The notes beneath the pieces are model-generated. The model was not told the DNA's origin. It searched no databases and saw only the letters and a program-made list of their open reading frames with translations. The translations under genes were made by a program, and so were the position numbers. Below are positions 22,001 through 32,913 of a DNA stretch of 64,000 nt, piece after piece. The DNA is from Balamuthia mandrillaris. Lineage: Eukaryota; Discosea; Longamoebia; Balamuthiidae. The stretch lies in the NCBI GenBank assembly GCA_031835245.1, contig JAVKOQ010000180.1:1-64000 (forward strand), read 5' to 3'. Every line of letters begins with the position of its first letter. Position 1 is the stretch's first letter.

Positions 22001-25000
22001 TAGTTGGTGTGCATGGCCCCTCCGTCTTCGTAGGGAAGGAGCTCCACACGATTACTGACACGAGGTAACGCGGAGGAGGCCAGTTGAAGTTCCGGAAAGT
22101 ACCTGTCGCTTTCAGTGCATGCCCGCTGTATTTTTTTAAAAGAGAGAATTGAGCAAGCAATAAACAATAAACACAAACAAACAAGACAGAATGTGACTTT
22201 ACCATGCTGGGGAAGAATGGAGTTGAGTTGGAGGAGAGAAGAAGGCGTTTCTTGGTCACAGAAGGGCGAAGAGGAGAGGTTCTTGTGGAAGCAGACGTAG
22301 TAGTGTTGGTGGAAGGAGCATTGGTGGCATTGGAGGTATGTTGATATTCTGCTGAGGAAGGCACGCTGCTTGTCGATGTACCTCCCTCAGCCGACGATGT
22401 TGTGTTGCCTGAAGAATGCATGATCATCATGGTGGCAGAGGAAGGCGGAGAGGAGGACAACAAAGATGAAGAAGAGGACGTAGGAGATAAAGAAACAGGA
22501 GTAGAAGATGTAGAACTAGGCTGTTTAGTATGAGCAAGAGAGGGTGTAGATGAGGATGAAGTTGTAAGCAGTGAGGTTGCAGGAGAGGCAGAAGAGGCCA
22601 CAGCAGCTGCTGCAGAAGAAGCTTGTGCTAGCAATGCAGCTGTCAAAGCAGCTCGCGTGGTGGTAGGAGAAGTAGGTGGAGTGGGAGAAGGGGAGGCTGG
22701 AGTGGTTCGGGAGGTGCGCGGTGGTATAGAGTTTGTATTGGTGTTGTTGTTATTGTTGTTATAGGAAGAGGAGATGGCGTTATTGATCTCGCTGATAGAC
22801 AGCTCTTTGTTGGGTGGTTGGGAACGTGCTCTTGTGCGAGTACGTTTGCGTCGTCTTGTGGTTACGCTGGTAGAGGCGGAACCGGCAGAGGTAGACGTAG
22901 GATGATGACTATCAGCTCTCGATACTAGGTTGACTCGTATGTTACCTGCTGACATTGCTCTGTGTTGTGGCTGTTTGCTCTCCTCGACATAGTTTTTACT
23001 CGTTGCCGTAGTGCTAGTACTCTGAGAGAATACCACCACTGACGTTTGTGGCGACTTGTTGTTGGTTGAGGCAACAAAGTCGCCAAACGGAATAAATGTT
23101 GTTGGTGTTGTGTTGGAGAACGAGTCCAATGACTCACGCAAGGGGATGGTACGTGGAGAGGAAGAGGAAGAAGTTGCAGTAGAGGGAGGGCATGAAAGTG
23201 AGGATGTTGTTGACAAGGAAAAAAGGGAATAGTCAGGGGAGGGTCTCTCCAGTTGCTCCGGCCCATTGGAGACTGAACGAAGACGAGTTTTACCTTTGGG
23301 AGAAGAAGCAAAGTTTCCACTCAACGAACGATTGGCTGCAAGTTTACCAGCAGCTTCGCTCTCTTGCCTTCCGCCTCCCTGCTCTCTGTTCTGGTAGATA
23401 TTTGAAGGAGTAGAGGCAGAGGAAGAATATTTAGCAGCAGTGCGATGAGCGGAAGGCAAAAGACCTCCACTGCCCATGAACGCTTCCCAAGGCGCCAGTT
23501 CCTCTTCCTCCTCTTCGTACTCCCAAGCCTCGTTGCTCTCCCACTCACGGGAGCGAGAGAGTGGACTTCTCCCTCCTCCCGATGATGAGTAACTCTCTTC
23601 CTTCCTGTTGAGGCTGTTGTTGTGGTTATAGTTGTTGCGATAATAAGGAGCTCCATCGCTCTCCCATCCTCTGGCTAGAGAGTCGTGCTGATTGTTGTGT
23701 GTGTTGCTGCTTCTGTTGTTGTGAATGTTAGCAGGAGTGCGCGCACCAGAGAAACTTCTTCTGGAGGAGGAGGAAGAGCGACGACGGCTTACAGCCAGCT
23801 CCCAACCCGAGTCGCTGTCATCGGTCTCGCTTTCTTCCTCGCCCCAGTAATAGTAGTCCCTGCTGCTGGTATTTGTGTCCGTCTCATCCGAGCTCAGAGT
23901 GGCATCAGAGTCAGTCTCGCTGTATGAGTAGCAGGCATTGCTATCGCTGCTGCTGGTATAACCTCCACCGTTCATTGTGGCCGTAGCTGCTACAGTAGAT
24001 GCCCATGTTTGGTTTGTGTTGTTGCTATTGTTGTGTGCACCTGTGTATAAGGGAATGCGTTCTGAGAGGCTAGGAATCTTCCTCTCTCGTTGCATTGGTA
24101 GCAATTTGGGCACTAGTGAATGGTGTTGTTGTTTTGAGGGTATGGAGCTGTGATGTTGTTGTGCGATAATAGGTGTAGAGGGTAGGGAAAGGGACACAGG
24201 CCGAGCCTTCTTTTTCTTGTTGATAGAACTATTGTTGGCTGACGTGTTAATCGTGTTGCCAGAGGTGGATAGTGTTTTTCTGGAGGAGGAAGACGAAGAT
24301 CGCATGTCCTCTTCGCTAATACCCTTCGGAGGACGAGAGTAAGGCGCAGGAAGTGAGTGTGAATGAGAGGAGCGAGGACCTCTGCTGCTTACTTTCATCA
24401 GCAGTTGTTGTTGACGTTCCGTGCCTGTAGAAGCAGAGGTGTCCTTGCGAACGTTGTTTGCGTTACCTTCGTTTGCAATGTCATTGCCTGTTGTTTCTTT
24501 TTGTCTGTTTTCCGTAGTCTCGCCCTGTTGTTCTGTAATGATGGTAGTAGAGGCAGTCTCGTTCCTACGAGGACTGGAGAGGTTGCTGCGTGCACTGCGC
24601 TCGGTTTGGCGAGGACTCTGGGTGGGAGAGTGAGGTTGGCTCTTGCACTTGCGCTGTTGCTCTTCCTGTTTCTTCTTTTTGCGTTTGTCGCGTTTTCGTT
24701 TGGAGGCGCTGGGCTTGTTGGCGTTGTGTATTCGATTCTGGTATGCACAAAGACAAAGAGTGTGTTAACCAAATAAACAAAAAAACCATTAAAATGATAA
24801 TGAAGTTATAAAAAACTCACCACAGCAGACTGTGTGCGATCGAGAACAACTGTGCGAAGAAGATGTTCAATGTATGCTTTAATTTCTTTTTGTTTCTTTG
24901 TTTTGTCACGTTGTTCCTTTTTCTCTTTCTCTTCCTGTTGTAGTTGCTGTTTCCGTTTCTTATCTTGCTGTGGGGTGCGCCGTTTTCTTCTTTGTTGTTG

Positions 25001-26965
25001 CTTCGTGCTACTCCCGTTTTGCTGCTGTCTTCTAGCAGCGCCACCTTTCTTTATCTTGTCGTTTTCCTCTCCCAGTATCAAATCCATTGCTAAACAATGA
25101 GAGAAAATTATTTACTTCGTAAAAGAGATTGCCATACAGTAAGGCAGGCGTACCTATTTTTTCTGTATATCCGCTTTGTATACAAATGCCCATCTTCCGT
25201 ACAATATAATCCAAAGGCTCAAAGGCTCTGTGCATCGGCGAGAAGTAAACAAACTCAATAAAGTTTTTCTCATCCAAGTGCCAGCGCCGCGAATGCAACG
25301 AAGTGACACCACGAGATACCAACGGATCGGCATCAAAGTGATATCCTTCCAGCATGCGTTCATCCAATAGTGTCAGCAATAAATCCAACAATGCTGTTAG
25401 TGGTTTCTGATAGTCGACTACTTTCATGTCTCCAATGAGCACGTTCTGTACAATATCACCGATTTTTCCAACCAACCGATGACGCTCTGAGAGAGAGAGA
25501 GAGAGAGAAAAGGAAGAGAAAAGCAAGAAATAGAGTATAAATGAGATAATCGTTTGAAGAAACGAAAGCAACAGAAATGGGAAATGGACGTTACCATCTA
25601 TATTGAGACTGTTCCAAAAATTGACAAGATGTGCCTTAGAATGCAATCCTTGTGTATTGGGTGGGAACTTAAATAATCGCTCACGAACTCCCTTTGGGAT
25701 TGCGCGGTTAACCTCAGCTCCTGATATTTTGCCTGATTCACACAGGAATACATTATAAGGAAGAAAGATACAGCCGAGAGAGGAGGAAAATACAAACGTG
25801 GATCAAGATTACTCCATTGCCAATATCTCCGCCAAAGGGCTTGTTCCAGCTTGGCGGCAATGTACGTGCCAAGACTGTAGAACCCCATATTTTCAAACCA
25901 AGAAGGCCTCTCCCATACCCAGCACTTCTCCTTTTCCTCCCAAGATACATGGCAAGGTTTCATGAGGAAACCGCCTCGCGTTGCCACTTCCATCATTTCC
26001 AAAAATCTGTTTGAAAAGACAATAAACTGTTATCAGAATGGAGTGAAGAAAAGCTTGCCTGGTGGACACTCTAAGGCAGTTACAACAAACGGAACAAGCA
26101 GAAAGAGTAAACAACGTACTTATCAGCATCCTCAAGTATGTAGCTTGCTACTGTGAGAGTGTCACAATATTCCCACGTATCACACAGTCGTACGCTCTCC
26201 TCCAAGAGAGCATCCATCTCCATTACGGCTTCTGGATAACAAAAGTAATTGTCCAACAGAGACAGTTTGTTGAAGCAAAAGTTCTCCACAGGAAGCAGCA
26301 AGCCTTCCTCCGTGGCAAGTCCTCCAGCATGGGATGCGCCTCTCTTAGCGCCGCGCTCACGTGCCATTAACCTTTGCACTCGGTCTTGTGGATCATCCAC
26401 TGGTGTATGTTTTAGGGGGTAGGAAGGAGTGAATGAGGGAAGGGCTAATGAGTATGAAGGAGAAGGAGAAGGAGAAGGAGAAGGAGAAGGAGAAGGAGAA
26501 GGAGAAGGAGAAGGAGAAGGAGAAGGAGAAGGAGAAGGAGAAGGAGAAGGAAAAGGAGAACAAGAAGGAAAAGGAGAACAAGAAGGAAAAGAAGAACAAG
26601 AACGAGAACGAGAACAATGGTAAACAAGAAGAAGGAAATAGAAGAGACGACGCGAGTACAAACAAAGGAGGAGAATGAAGATGAGAGGGAATAGCGTAGA
26701 ACGGATAACAATGAGCAATTTGGAAGAACGTACCGTCAAGGAAGAAGCCATCGCCTTCTGCCCATTTCTTTTTGTACATTTGTTTGAGCAAGGTTGTTCC
26801 GTCCTTGTCCTCCCAAACCAACACGTTCCCTCTCTGCTCAGGGGTCAGTTCTCGAAACCATTTACAAATTGCAGCCTTGTGTTTGTTGGCAGGCGGACGT
26901 CTCTGCCGCGAACCTCCACCGTGGGGAGAGCTGCGCCCGTTGTTGCCCGTTGCTGATTTCGACAT
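19022..26965 (-). CDS. TRF4/PAPD5-type non-canonical poly(A) polymerase, ~2,232 aa
   Basis: Twelve exons join in phase: 26734-26965, 26120-26399, 25798-26006, 25595-25732, 25154-25486, 24821-25089, 22203-24737, 20894-22125, 20685-20787, 20405-20604, 19740-20312, 19022-19616. Residues 1-430 form a folded region I do not recognise (WFRELTPEQRGNVLVWED, FNKLSLLDNYFC, LFKFPPNTQGLHSKAHLVNF, FVYFSPMHRAFEPLDYIV). About 900 Ser/Thr/Asn/Gln-rich residues follow. The enzyme core starts near 1,650: CYGSFATGLAIPSSDLDMVV carries the GS and DxD metal motifs, then VPVLKVV and DITFS with the third Asp. GLNNTYTGGISSYCLVL and LGATLLGFLRFFG mark the PAP-associated domain, NGGAYF follows it. These enzymes add short A tails to nuclear RNA in TRAMP-like complexes. 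The length is about three to four times that of yeast Trf4. Confidence 0.85.
26457..26614. repeat. (GAGAAG)n polypurine tract in poly(A) polymerase intron 1
   Basis: About 160 bp of GAGAAG units on the plus strand, drifting into GAACAAG units, is CTTCTC in gene sense. It lies in intron 1 (26400-26733). The tract has mirror symmetry, a property of triplex-forming DNA. Confidence 0.9.
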
Positions 26966-27247
26966 TGCTTTTTTTTAAATCTTTCTTTCTTTTCCAATTA
27001 AATTTTTTTTGTTTGATCGGATGTTTGTTTAGTTGATCTGATTTGTTTGTTCGTTTTAAGGTTTTTTCCTTTTGGTCTGCTAGCATCGGTTCAACAAAAA
27101 CAACCACTGATTCCGACCACGATGCATTGCATGCGTCCCGTCCCGCTACTCTTTTTTCTTTTGTTTCCCGTTTTCTTTTTATGTAGACATTACATTTTCG
27201 TGACGACTCGACGCTAAACTTCTCCCGCCATTTTCCCCTCTCCACAA

Positions 27248-27295
<48 letters not shown>

Positions 27296-27296
27296 A

Positions 27297-27353
<57 letters not shown>

Positions 27354-27758
27354 CAGAGAGGAGAGAAAGGGAGAGAGAGCAAGAGAGAGAGAGGGAGAGA
27401 GAGAAAGAGAAGTGGCTGACGAGATACGGAGCCGAGCGATGCAAATGCGCTGCCTCTTACCAGAGAAGGTGACGCCCTTTTGCCCAACAGAAGTGTAGTA
27501 CTGAGCGGGCTGTGTCTGTTGGCCTGCTTGGCGGCTTCTTTCACTGCTTCCACCGTTGCATCTGGGCGTCTCTGACAGGATTAAATCGTTAGTTGTTGTC
27601 AATTGCACCAGGAGGAGGCCCGACTGAATGAATGCTAGCAAACTGAGAGAGTCCTTTCGCGGAAGAAGGAGAAGAGAAAGTAAGCAGTGGAGGCAGAAGG
27701 ACAAGTAAACAGGAATAAATAGTTTTTGTTGTTTTTCGCTCTTTCTCGCAAACAAAGC
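26966..27758. other. Intergenic / 5' region of the poly(A) polymerase gene
   Basis: These 793 bp hold a long (GA)n tract at 27253-27413 and a 111-bp segment (27461-27571, minus strand) bounded by CAG and GTAAGA. With an AG acceptor just before the start codon (26969-26968), this could be an upstream exon of the same gene. A TGACGAC element lies at 27201-27207. Confidence 0.5.
27253..27413. repeat. Long (GA)n microsatellite
   Basis: About 160 bp of GA with minor interruptions on the plus strand; in the sense of the minus-strand poly(A) polymerase gene it is (CT)n, which fits a 5' UTR intron. Confidence 0.9.
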
Positions 27759-28847
27759 TCAGTTCTTTCGTTGGCAGTTTAGCTCAGGACAGCTGACGCA
27801 AAACTTGCCATTGTGCTGGTTCAAGTGCTGCAGGATCTTTTCCGACTCATCGTACCATGATATGTTGTTCTTCTTAAAGACTGCCACCCTATCCTCCAGC
27901 ATGGGCCTCATCTCGGGCACAAACTTGAAGTGGTGCACTGGCATCTTCCTCTCCCAGGGCCTCAGCTGCGGGTTGGGGACCATCATGTGGGCTCCACCTC
28001 CTTTCAAAGGGAAGGCTACCTTGTGGGCCACCACTTTGGCGTCCAGCCCGTGGGCGATGCGCTTGGTGACCATGCACCCCAGAGGATATTGCTCCTCCAG
28101 AGAGGGACCCTCCGGGCGGAAAGGGAGAGGGTCGCGTAGGGAGCCATCTAACGCCAGCCTGTCCATCATCCAGCCCATGATGTGGGTGTAGTTCCGCCGG
28201 TCCACCTCGTAGAGCACCTCCTGGATGGTGTCAAAGCGACGCAGAGGCTCTCCTCCTTCACCAACACCGCGCAGCTCCGGCTGCTGCATGAGGACCTTCC
28301 ATTGTTGCAGCTCGTCCGAGTCCGTTTGTAGCACCCAGTCCCTTGGCTTCAGGCCCCTTTCTTGCTTGGCCACGCGAAGCACACGGGCCTTCTCTCGTGT
28401 GGTGAACTCCCCTTCCCACACAGAGTAAGGAACCCGCAAGCCCTTGAGCAACCGTTTCGTCTCCAGCAGCCCTTGCTGTTGCTTGGTTTCATCCTTCAGG
28501 TGGATGATGATGTAGAAGTTCTCCGGTGGCATGCCGAGAGAGAGGTAGTGGTGGAAGTAGTAGTTCAACATAGCCCCTCGGTCAGCGGGAATAACAACAA
28601 ACACCCAAACGTTGAATGGAGGTTCAACGAGAGGAGAAGAAGAAGAGGGTAAAGAAGAAGGTGATGAAAGAAGAGAAGAGCGGGGCTCCGTTGGGGTGAA
28701 CTGCCTGTCACGATCGTCGACCAGGATCACGCGCCCGTCTCCTCTTTCGTACAATCCCTCGTCTTTGCTTGCCGTCAGCCAAAGGAGCATAACGAGCAAC
28801 AAGAAGACCACGGACGCCCGCCCCAACGTCTTCAACGTGAGCTTCAT
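27759..28847 (-). CDS. Type II membrane glycosyltransferase-like protein (GT92/GT2-like)
   Basis: A single exon encodes 362 aa from the ATG at 28847; the frame continues to 28883 but only with a TTG. A signal-anchor follows directly (VVFLLLVMLLWL, residues ~12-25), then a Ser/Pro stem and a catalytic-type domain: VWVFVVIPADRGAMLNYYFHHYLSLG, ENFYIIIH, DWVLQTDSDELQQW, RFDTIQEVL, IMGWMMDRL. The TDSDE is the DxD-like nucleotide-sugar and metal site. YFHHYLSLGMPPENFYI resembles the start of GT92-type domains. The C-terminus has two Cys in FCVSCPELNC. The layout predicts a Golgi enzyme; donor and acceptor sugars are unknown. Confidence 0.75.
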   Translation of the reverse strand: MKLTLKTLGRASVVFLLLVMLLWLTASKDEGLYERGDGRVILVDDRDRQFTPTEPRSSLLSSPSSLPSSSSPLVEPPFNVWVFVVIPADRGAMLNYYFHHYLSLGMPPENFYIIIHLKDETKQQQGLLETKRLLKGLRVPYSVWEGEFTTREKARVLRVAKQERGLKPRDWVLQTDSDELQQWKVLMQQPELRGVGEGGEPLRRFDTIQEVLYEVDRRNYTHIMGWMMDRLALDGSLRDPLPFRPEGPSLEEQYPLGCMVTKRIAHGLDAKVVAHKVAFPLKGGGAHMMVPNPQLRPWERKMPVHHFKFVPEMRPMLEDRVAVFKKNNISWYDESEKILQHLNQHNGKFCVSCPELNCQRKN

Positions 28848-29476
28848 GCTCCTTTCAGCAGCACTATTCCGCCAGAAAGACAACCGGAGCCCCTCCCTTT
28901 GAGTTGAGACCTGTTGACTGCGCCCCCCCTTTTAGCATGAATTTTATTATTCATTGCAAATTTTGAGGCAAAATTTCCATATTATTTGGTTTTATCGCAA
29001 TCATGCCACGATTCAATCGACTTTTACGGGGGTGAATGACCGAAGAAAGAACAAACCGCCTCTCAGCGCACAGAAGAAGAAGACGGAGAAGGAGAAGACG
29101 GAGAAGGAGAAGGAGAAGCAGAAGACGGGGAAGGAGAAGACGGAGAAGGAGAAGGAGAAGGAGAAGGAGAAGGAGAAGCAGAAGGAGAAGCAGAAGCAGT
29201 AGGAGAAGAAGAAGAACAAGAAGTAGAAGAGAAGAAGAAGAAGAAGAAGAAGAACAAGAAGAACAAGAAGAAGAAGAAGAAGAAGAAGAAGAAGAAGAAG
29301 AAGAAGAACAAGAACAAGAACAAGAACAAGAACAAGAACAGGATGAGAAGAGAGAATGATGAACAAGAAGAAGAGCACCTAAGAACCAAAACAAGGACAA
29401 GGACAAGGACAAGAACAAGAACAAGAACAAGAACAAGAAGAACAACAATTAAGTCAATTTAATTGCATTTCGCCAG
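28848..29476. other. Intergenic with a long GAA/GAG purine tract
   Basis: This 629-bp spacer lies upstream of the glycosyltransferase start and downstream of the TLC gene stop. About 370 bp of it (29070-29441) is GAA/GAG/CAA repeat, purine on the plus strand. It produces long Arg/Glu and Leu/Ser frames that are not genes. The AT-rich stretch at 28935-29000 may be the glycosyltransferase promoter. Confidence 0.65.
29070..29441. repeat. Polypurine GAA/GAG/AACAAG repeat block
   Basis: The block runs through GGAGAAGACG, GGAGAA, AAG and GAACAAG unit types in succession. It is between genes rather than in an intron, unlike most such tracts here. Confidence 0.85.
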
Positions 29477-30753
29477 TTATTGCTGCGTGTGGTGCGAATT
29501 TTTTTCGAAGAATCGGTAGCGGGGAAGCAAGTAGCGCAGCGACATCCTCGTTAGCGCCACAGTCCAATACCCGTTCAAGCAACTGAGGGAGAGCACGTTG
29601 AAGAGGACCAACAGGGTAGCCATCCTTGGCATCCTGAACAGCTGATGGAGCTGACCTCGGTAGGCGCCATACCAGACTGCGACGGGACCAATGAAGCTCC
29701 GAAAGAGATAAAAGGCGAGCACGCGAAGGATGAGAGCCACAGTGTAGGCTGGGGTGCCTCGAAGCTTGAACACATCGAGGTACCACGAGAGGTTCGTGGT
29801 GACCAGAGTGAGCTCTGTAAACGTGAAGATTGCAGGATAAAAGGTTCCAATGCGATAAAACTAATGAATGTTGTCAGGAAGGGTCACATTGCAGAACATA
29901 TAGGAGAGATGGCAAGCTTTGATACGCACGAAAGAAAAAAGACAGCCAATGATAACTAACGTGTGATGAAACCATATCGTGGCTCGCTTGTTCCGTTGTA
30001 GAACCATGACCACCATATCGTAAACCTAACCATAGAAAAAGAGATGAGAGAACGCAATAGGTACAAAGCCAAAGGACCGTACCTGAAAACCCACTGAAGC
30101 CGCCCATAACCAGTCGCATTCTTTGGGATACGTGAACACCGTTTCCTTTGAGAAACGTCTCTTGTGGAGAATCATGTAGAAACCACCAAGCCCACCCATC
30201 AACATGCCGTGCGCCATCGCAGCTGCCCTAAAGGATTGTCGTGACAGTTTTTAGTTTTCTACTAGCGCCGGCACAGAAACCAAGAACAAGTGCGACGAAA
30301 ACAGCGAGGCATACTTTTCGCCCAAGAAGTATGAGTCTTCCAATGAGAGGGGAGGAAGCAAGGCAATTCCTCGCTTGGCTTGTTGTGTACGGTACATGCG
30401 GTTCAGCACCTTGCCGACGACAACATGAACGAGGCAGCTTGAGCAAAATGACGCAAGGAAAGATAAGCCTATTCTTCCCATACGGGTGCGCAGTATTTCG
30501 CTGTTCCGCCGCTCTCTTTCCTGTCCAGCAACGACTTCCCGGTAGTCCTTCGCATAATAGTCATCTGCTGAGGTATGCGCTCCGGACCGCCAAGTGTGCG
30601 TATGTCCTTCTTCTATTTGTTTGAGAGTAAGCTGCCCCAAAGGGTGGAGGGAGGGAGCAATGCTCAGCGAAGCCAGCAAAAAAAAAACAAACCTTTGCAA
30701 AGCTCCGACCGGCCAGCAAACCACCGTTGCAAAAGGGACACCACACCATCCAT
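29477..30753 (-). CDS. TLC-domain (TRAM-LAG1-CLN8/TLCD) multi-pass membrane protein
   Basis: Five exons (30693-30753, 30315-30612, 30083-30227, 29930-30025, 29477-29860) give 327 aa. The start ATG (30753) opens MDGVVSLLQRW; the acceptor at 30613 is the one that keeps the frame. Hydrophobic helices include IGLSFLASFCSSCLVHVVVG, AHGMLMGGLGGFYMIL, WLWAASVGFQ, HHTLVIIGCLFSF, YPAIFTFTELTL, AYTVALILRVLAFYLF and MATLLVLFNVLSL. The order D-V.., KRATIWFHHTLV and FTELTLVTTNLSWYL matches TLC domains, where the His pair and the following Glu/Thr helix are typical. Family members act in sphingolipid synthesis or membrane fluidity; the TLCD4/TMEM56-like branch seems closest. The ER is the likely site. Confidence 0.82.
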
Positions 30754-31254
30754 CCTTTCTTGTTCTGTTTGCTTTAACTATTTCCTCCGACCAGGAGTTT
30801 GTTAAAACGATATCTGGGTCCGGACCTTCTCCTTGCTAAAAGGGGGGGGGTGTTGTCGAAGCATTACCCAAACAGAACGCCATTTGTGCTAACAGGCACG
30901 CGTTAAACTGACGCAACTTTAGGGCTCAACGGGGAAACCTGTATTAAAAGTATAAAGATCAATCTGTGGGAGGTCCAATGCTGCAGCATTCGTGCAACGT
31001 TACCTGTGTCGACACCTAAAATATTTTTCCTGCGAGTTTTCCTCAGATTCTCTGTTTTTGAGGTGGAGTTCGTTATGTTATGAAAAGTTTGATGCTTTGA
31101 GGAATGGCCATTTGAGGTGAGGCCTCACCTTACCCCATTCTTCCTCCTGTTCTTTTTCTTTTCCTTCCTCTCTCTCTCTCCAGAGTTAACCGTTGGGGTT
31201 ACCTGCCCACCGAACCTATCTTTCTTCATACAATCCGTTTGGAGAACCGTAAGC
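30754..31254. other. Divergent promoter region plus 5' UTR intron of the acidic-protein gene
   Basis: This 501-bp region separates two divergent start codons. A GGGGGGGG run lies near 30841-30849. On the plus strand a GTGAGG at about 31117 and a CT-rich tract ending in CCAG at about 31182 mark a likely 5' UTR intron. Upstream ATGs close quickly on stops. Confidence 0.5.
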
Positions 31255-32668
31255 ATGCACAAACGCAAGCTGGAGGAGCAGCAGGGCCCGGCCGATTCGG
31301 GTGCTCCTCCATCGGAAAGGGCCATCCATGGTTGTGGCTCGGAGGACGGAGGCAGACCTTACTCTCGAAGGCTTTGCAGAGAACAAGACTTGTTCGAGGA
31401 CTCATTGACGGGCAGAGGAAGGAAGTCCCAACAAGGAGCAGAGGAGGAGGAAGAAGAGGAAGCACAGATGTTCAAAGGTGGAGGAAGGGATCCTACTGTT
31501 TCTGGATCATCGGATGAAGAGGACTCTTCTAGCTCGGAAGGAGAAGAGCTGCCATCACAAGAACATGCACACGAACAAGCAGGCGTGCCTCGAAAAGTCG
31601 ATTCCAGCGATGACGAAGATGAAAGCGACGAAGAGCCTGTTAGCCGTCAGCGTTTCCAACAGCGTTACAAAGAGTTCTTGGATAGGGCACGGCGCTCTTC
31701 GGAGGACTCCGATGGGGAAGAGGGGGAGGAAGGTGTGGCTGAAGTGAAGGTGGAAGAACAAGAGCAGCAAGAGGAATACCAACCAATCTCACGGAGCAGA
31801 AGCCGAGAAGAACAGGAGGAGGAAGAAGAGGAGGAAGATGAATGGGGTTACTATCCACGATACCGAGAAGAAGAACACGGTTACTTGGGCAATTATTCAG
31901 GTGAAGAAGAAGAGGAGGAGGAAGAATCAGAAGAGGAACAAGAGGATGTGAGACTTCCGCCTATTAGCGAATTGGCCAACGATGCAGGGTTTGATCCCCA
32001 CCCTAGCTCGTCACCTCCTCCTCCTATGATTCACACGAATGCTGTGAAAGCCTCTACGAAGTAATCTATTCTTCTTGCATTGTTTTTATGTGACATGTTT
32101 ATATTTTATTTTTCGTTTTTCTTTCATGTAGTTAGTGTTTAAGCAATACAAATGCATAATTTGTTCTTTAAGGCAAATGTGTTTCTTTGTCGCTCTCTCT
32201 CTCTCTCTCTCTCTCTCATTCCATCTCTCTATTGCTGTCACTGTTTTCCCACCCTTTCTGATGCAGAACCAAATGGAAAAGAACCTCCACGAGGAGACAC
32301 GAGCCAATGACCAAGCGAAGACTATCCTACCCCTCCTACTTGTTTAAATTGGTGAGGATATACACGGATAAGAAAAGACGGGAGTGCATATGCTTGTTGT
32401 CTATCTTCTATTTCCTCTCATTTCTTTCGTTCATTCTTGCCTTTGCCTTTGTTTGCAAACAAGGAGTATCCGTGAAACAAAGCCTTCCGGCGAGGCCATG
32501 CCGATTAACAAAGGATGCATCCAAGAACAACAACATCCACGTGAATGCAGAAGAAGCAAAGACGAAATCTTGCTTAATTGTTGTCGACGTGGAGAACTTT
32601 CGGTCGACATCTCTGCTGAAGCAAATGAGCTTCTTTGCAGCACAGTCGCTGCACAGCATTCCGCTTGA
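31255..32668 (+). CDS. Acidic low-complexity protein, probably nuclear, unrecognised
   Basis: The first exon (31255-32060) encodes an acidic protein with Glu/Ser/Asp runs, SSDDEDESDEEP, the charged helix SRQRFQQRYKEFLDRARRSS, and a Pro-rich end before MIHTNAVKAS. If it is read to the TAA at 32064 it is 269 aa. However, that TAA lies inside a GTAATC donor, and the next 200 bp contain a plus-strand (CT)n tract and an acceptor (GCAG at 32266). Splicing to 32267-32351 and then 32483-32668 keeps phase and gives about 358 aa with a basic, then mixed C-terminus (SYPSYLF, ...). The last acceptor is uncertain. Ser-Asp-Glu stretches suggest casein kinase 2 sites. No known domain is visible. Confidence 0.5.
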
Positions 32669-32913
32669 ATTTTCCTAATTTGCGGAAAACTTTTCTCTTC
32701 GCCACAAATAATAAAGAAACGAAACGAAACGAAAAAGAAAGAAACCTTTTTTTTTTTTTTCTTATATTTTTTGGAAAATATAGAATCCTTTTGGTGTTTC
32801 AAGAAGTTTTGTAGGGTACGCCACCAACTACATACCTACGAGAGAGTGAGAGGCTGAAGGGAGTGCTCTTTTTGTTTTTGGTTTTTAAAAGGAAATTTTC
32901 CCATAAAGTGTGA

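Noticed and set aside
26429-26711. CRISPR-like regular repeat
   Set aside because: It is a continuous hexanucleotide microsatellite without spacers, inside an intron of a eukaryotic gene.
29013-29389. Arg/Glu, Leu and Ser/Pro frames
   Set aside because: Pure products of the GAA/GAG microsatellite; no conserved ends or splice sites.
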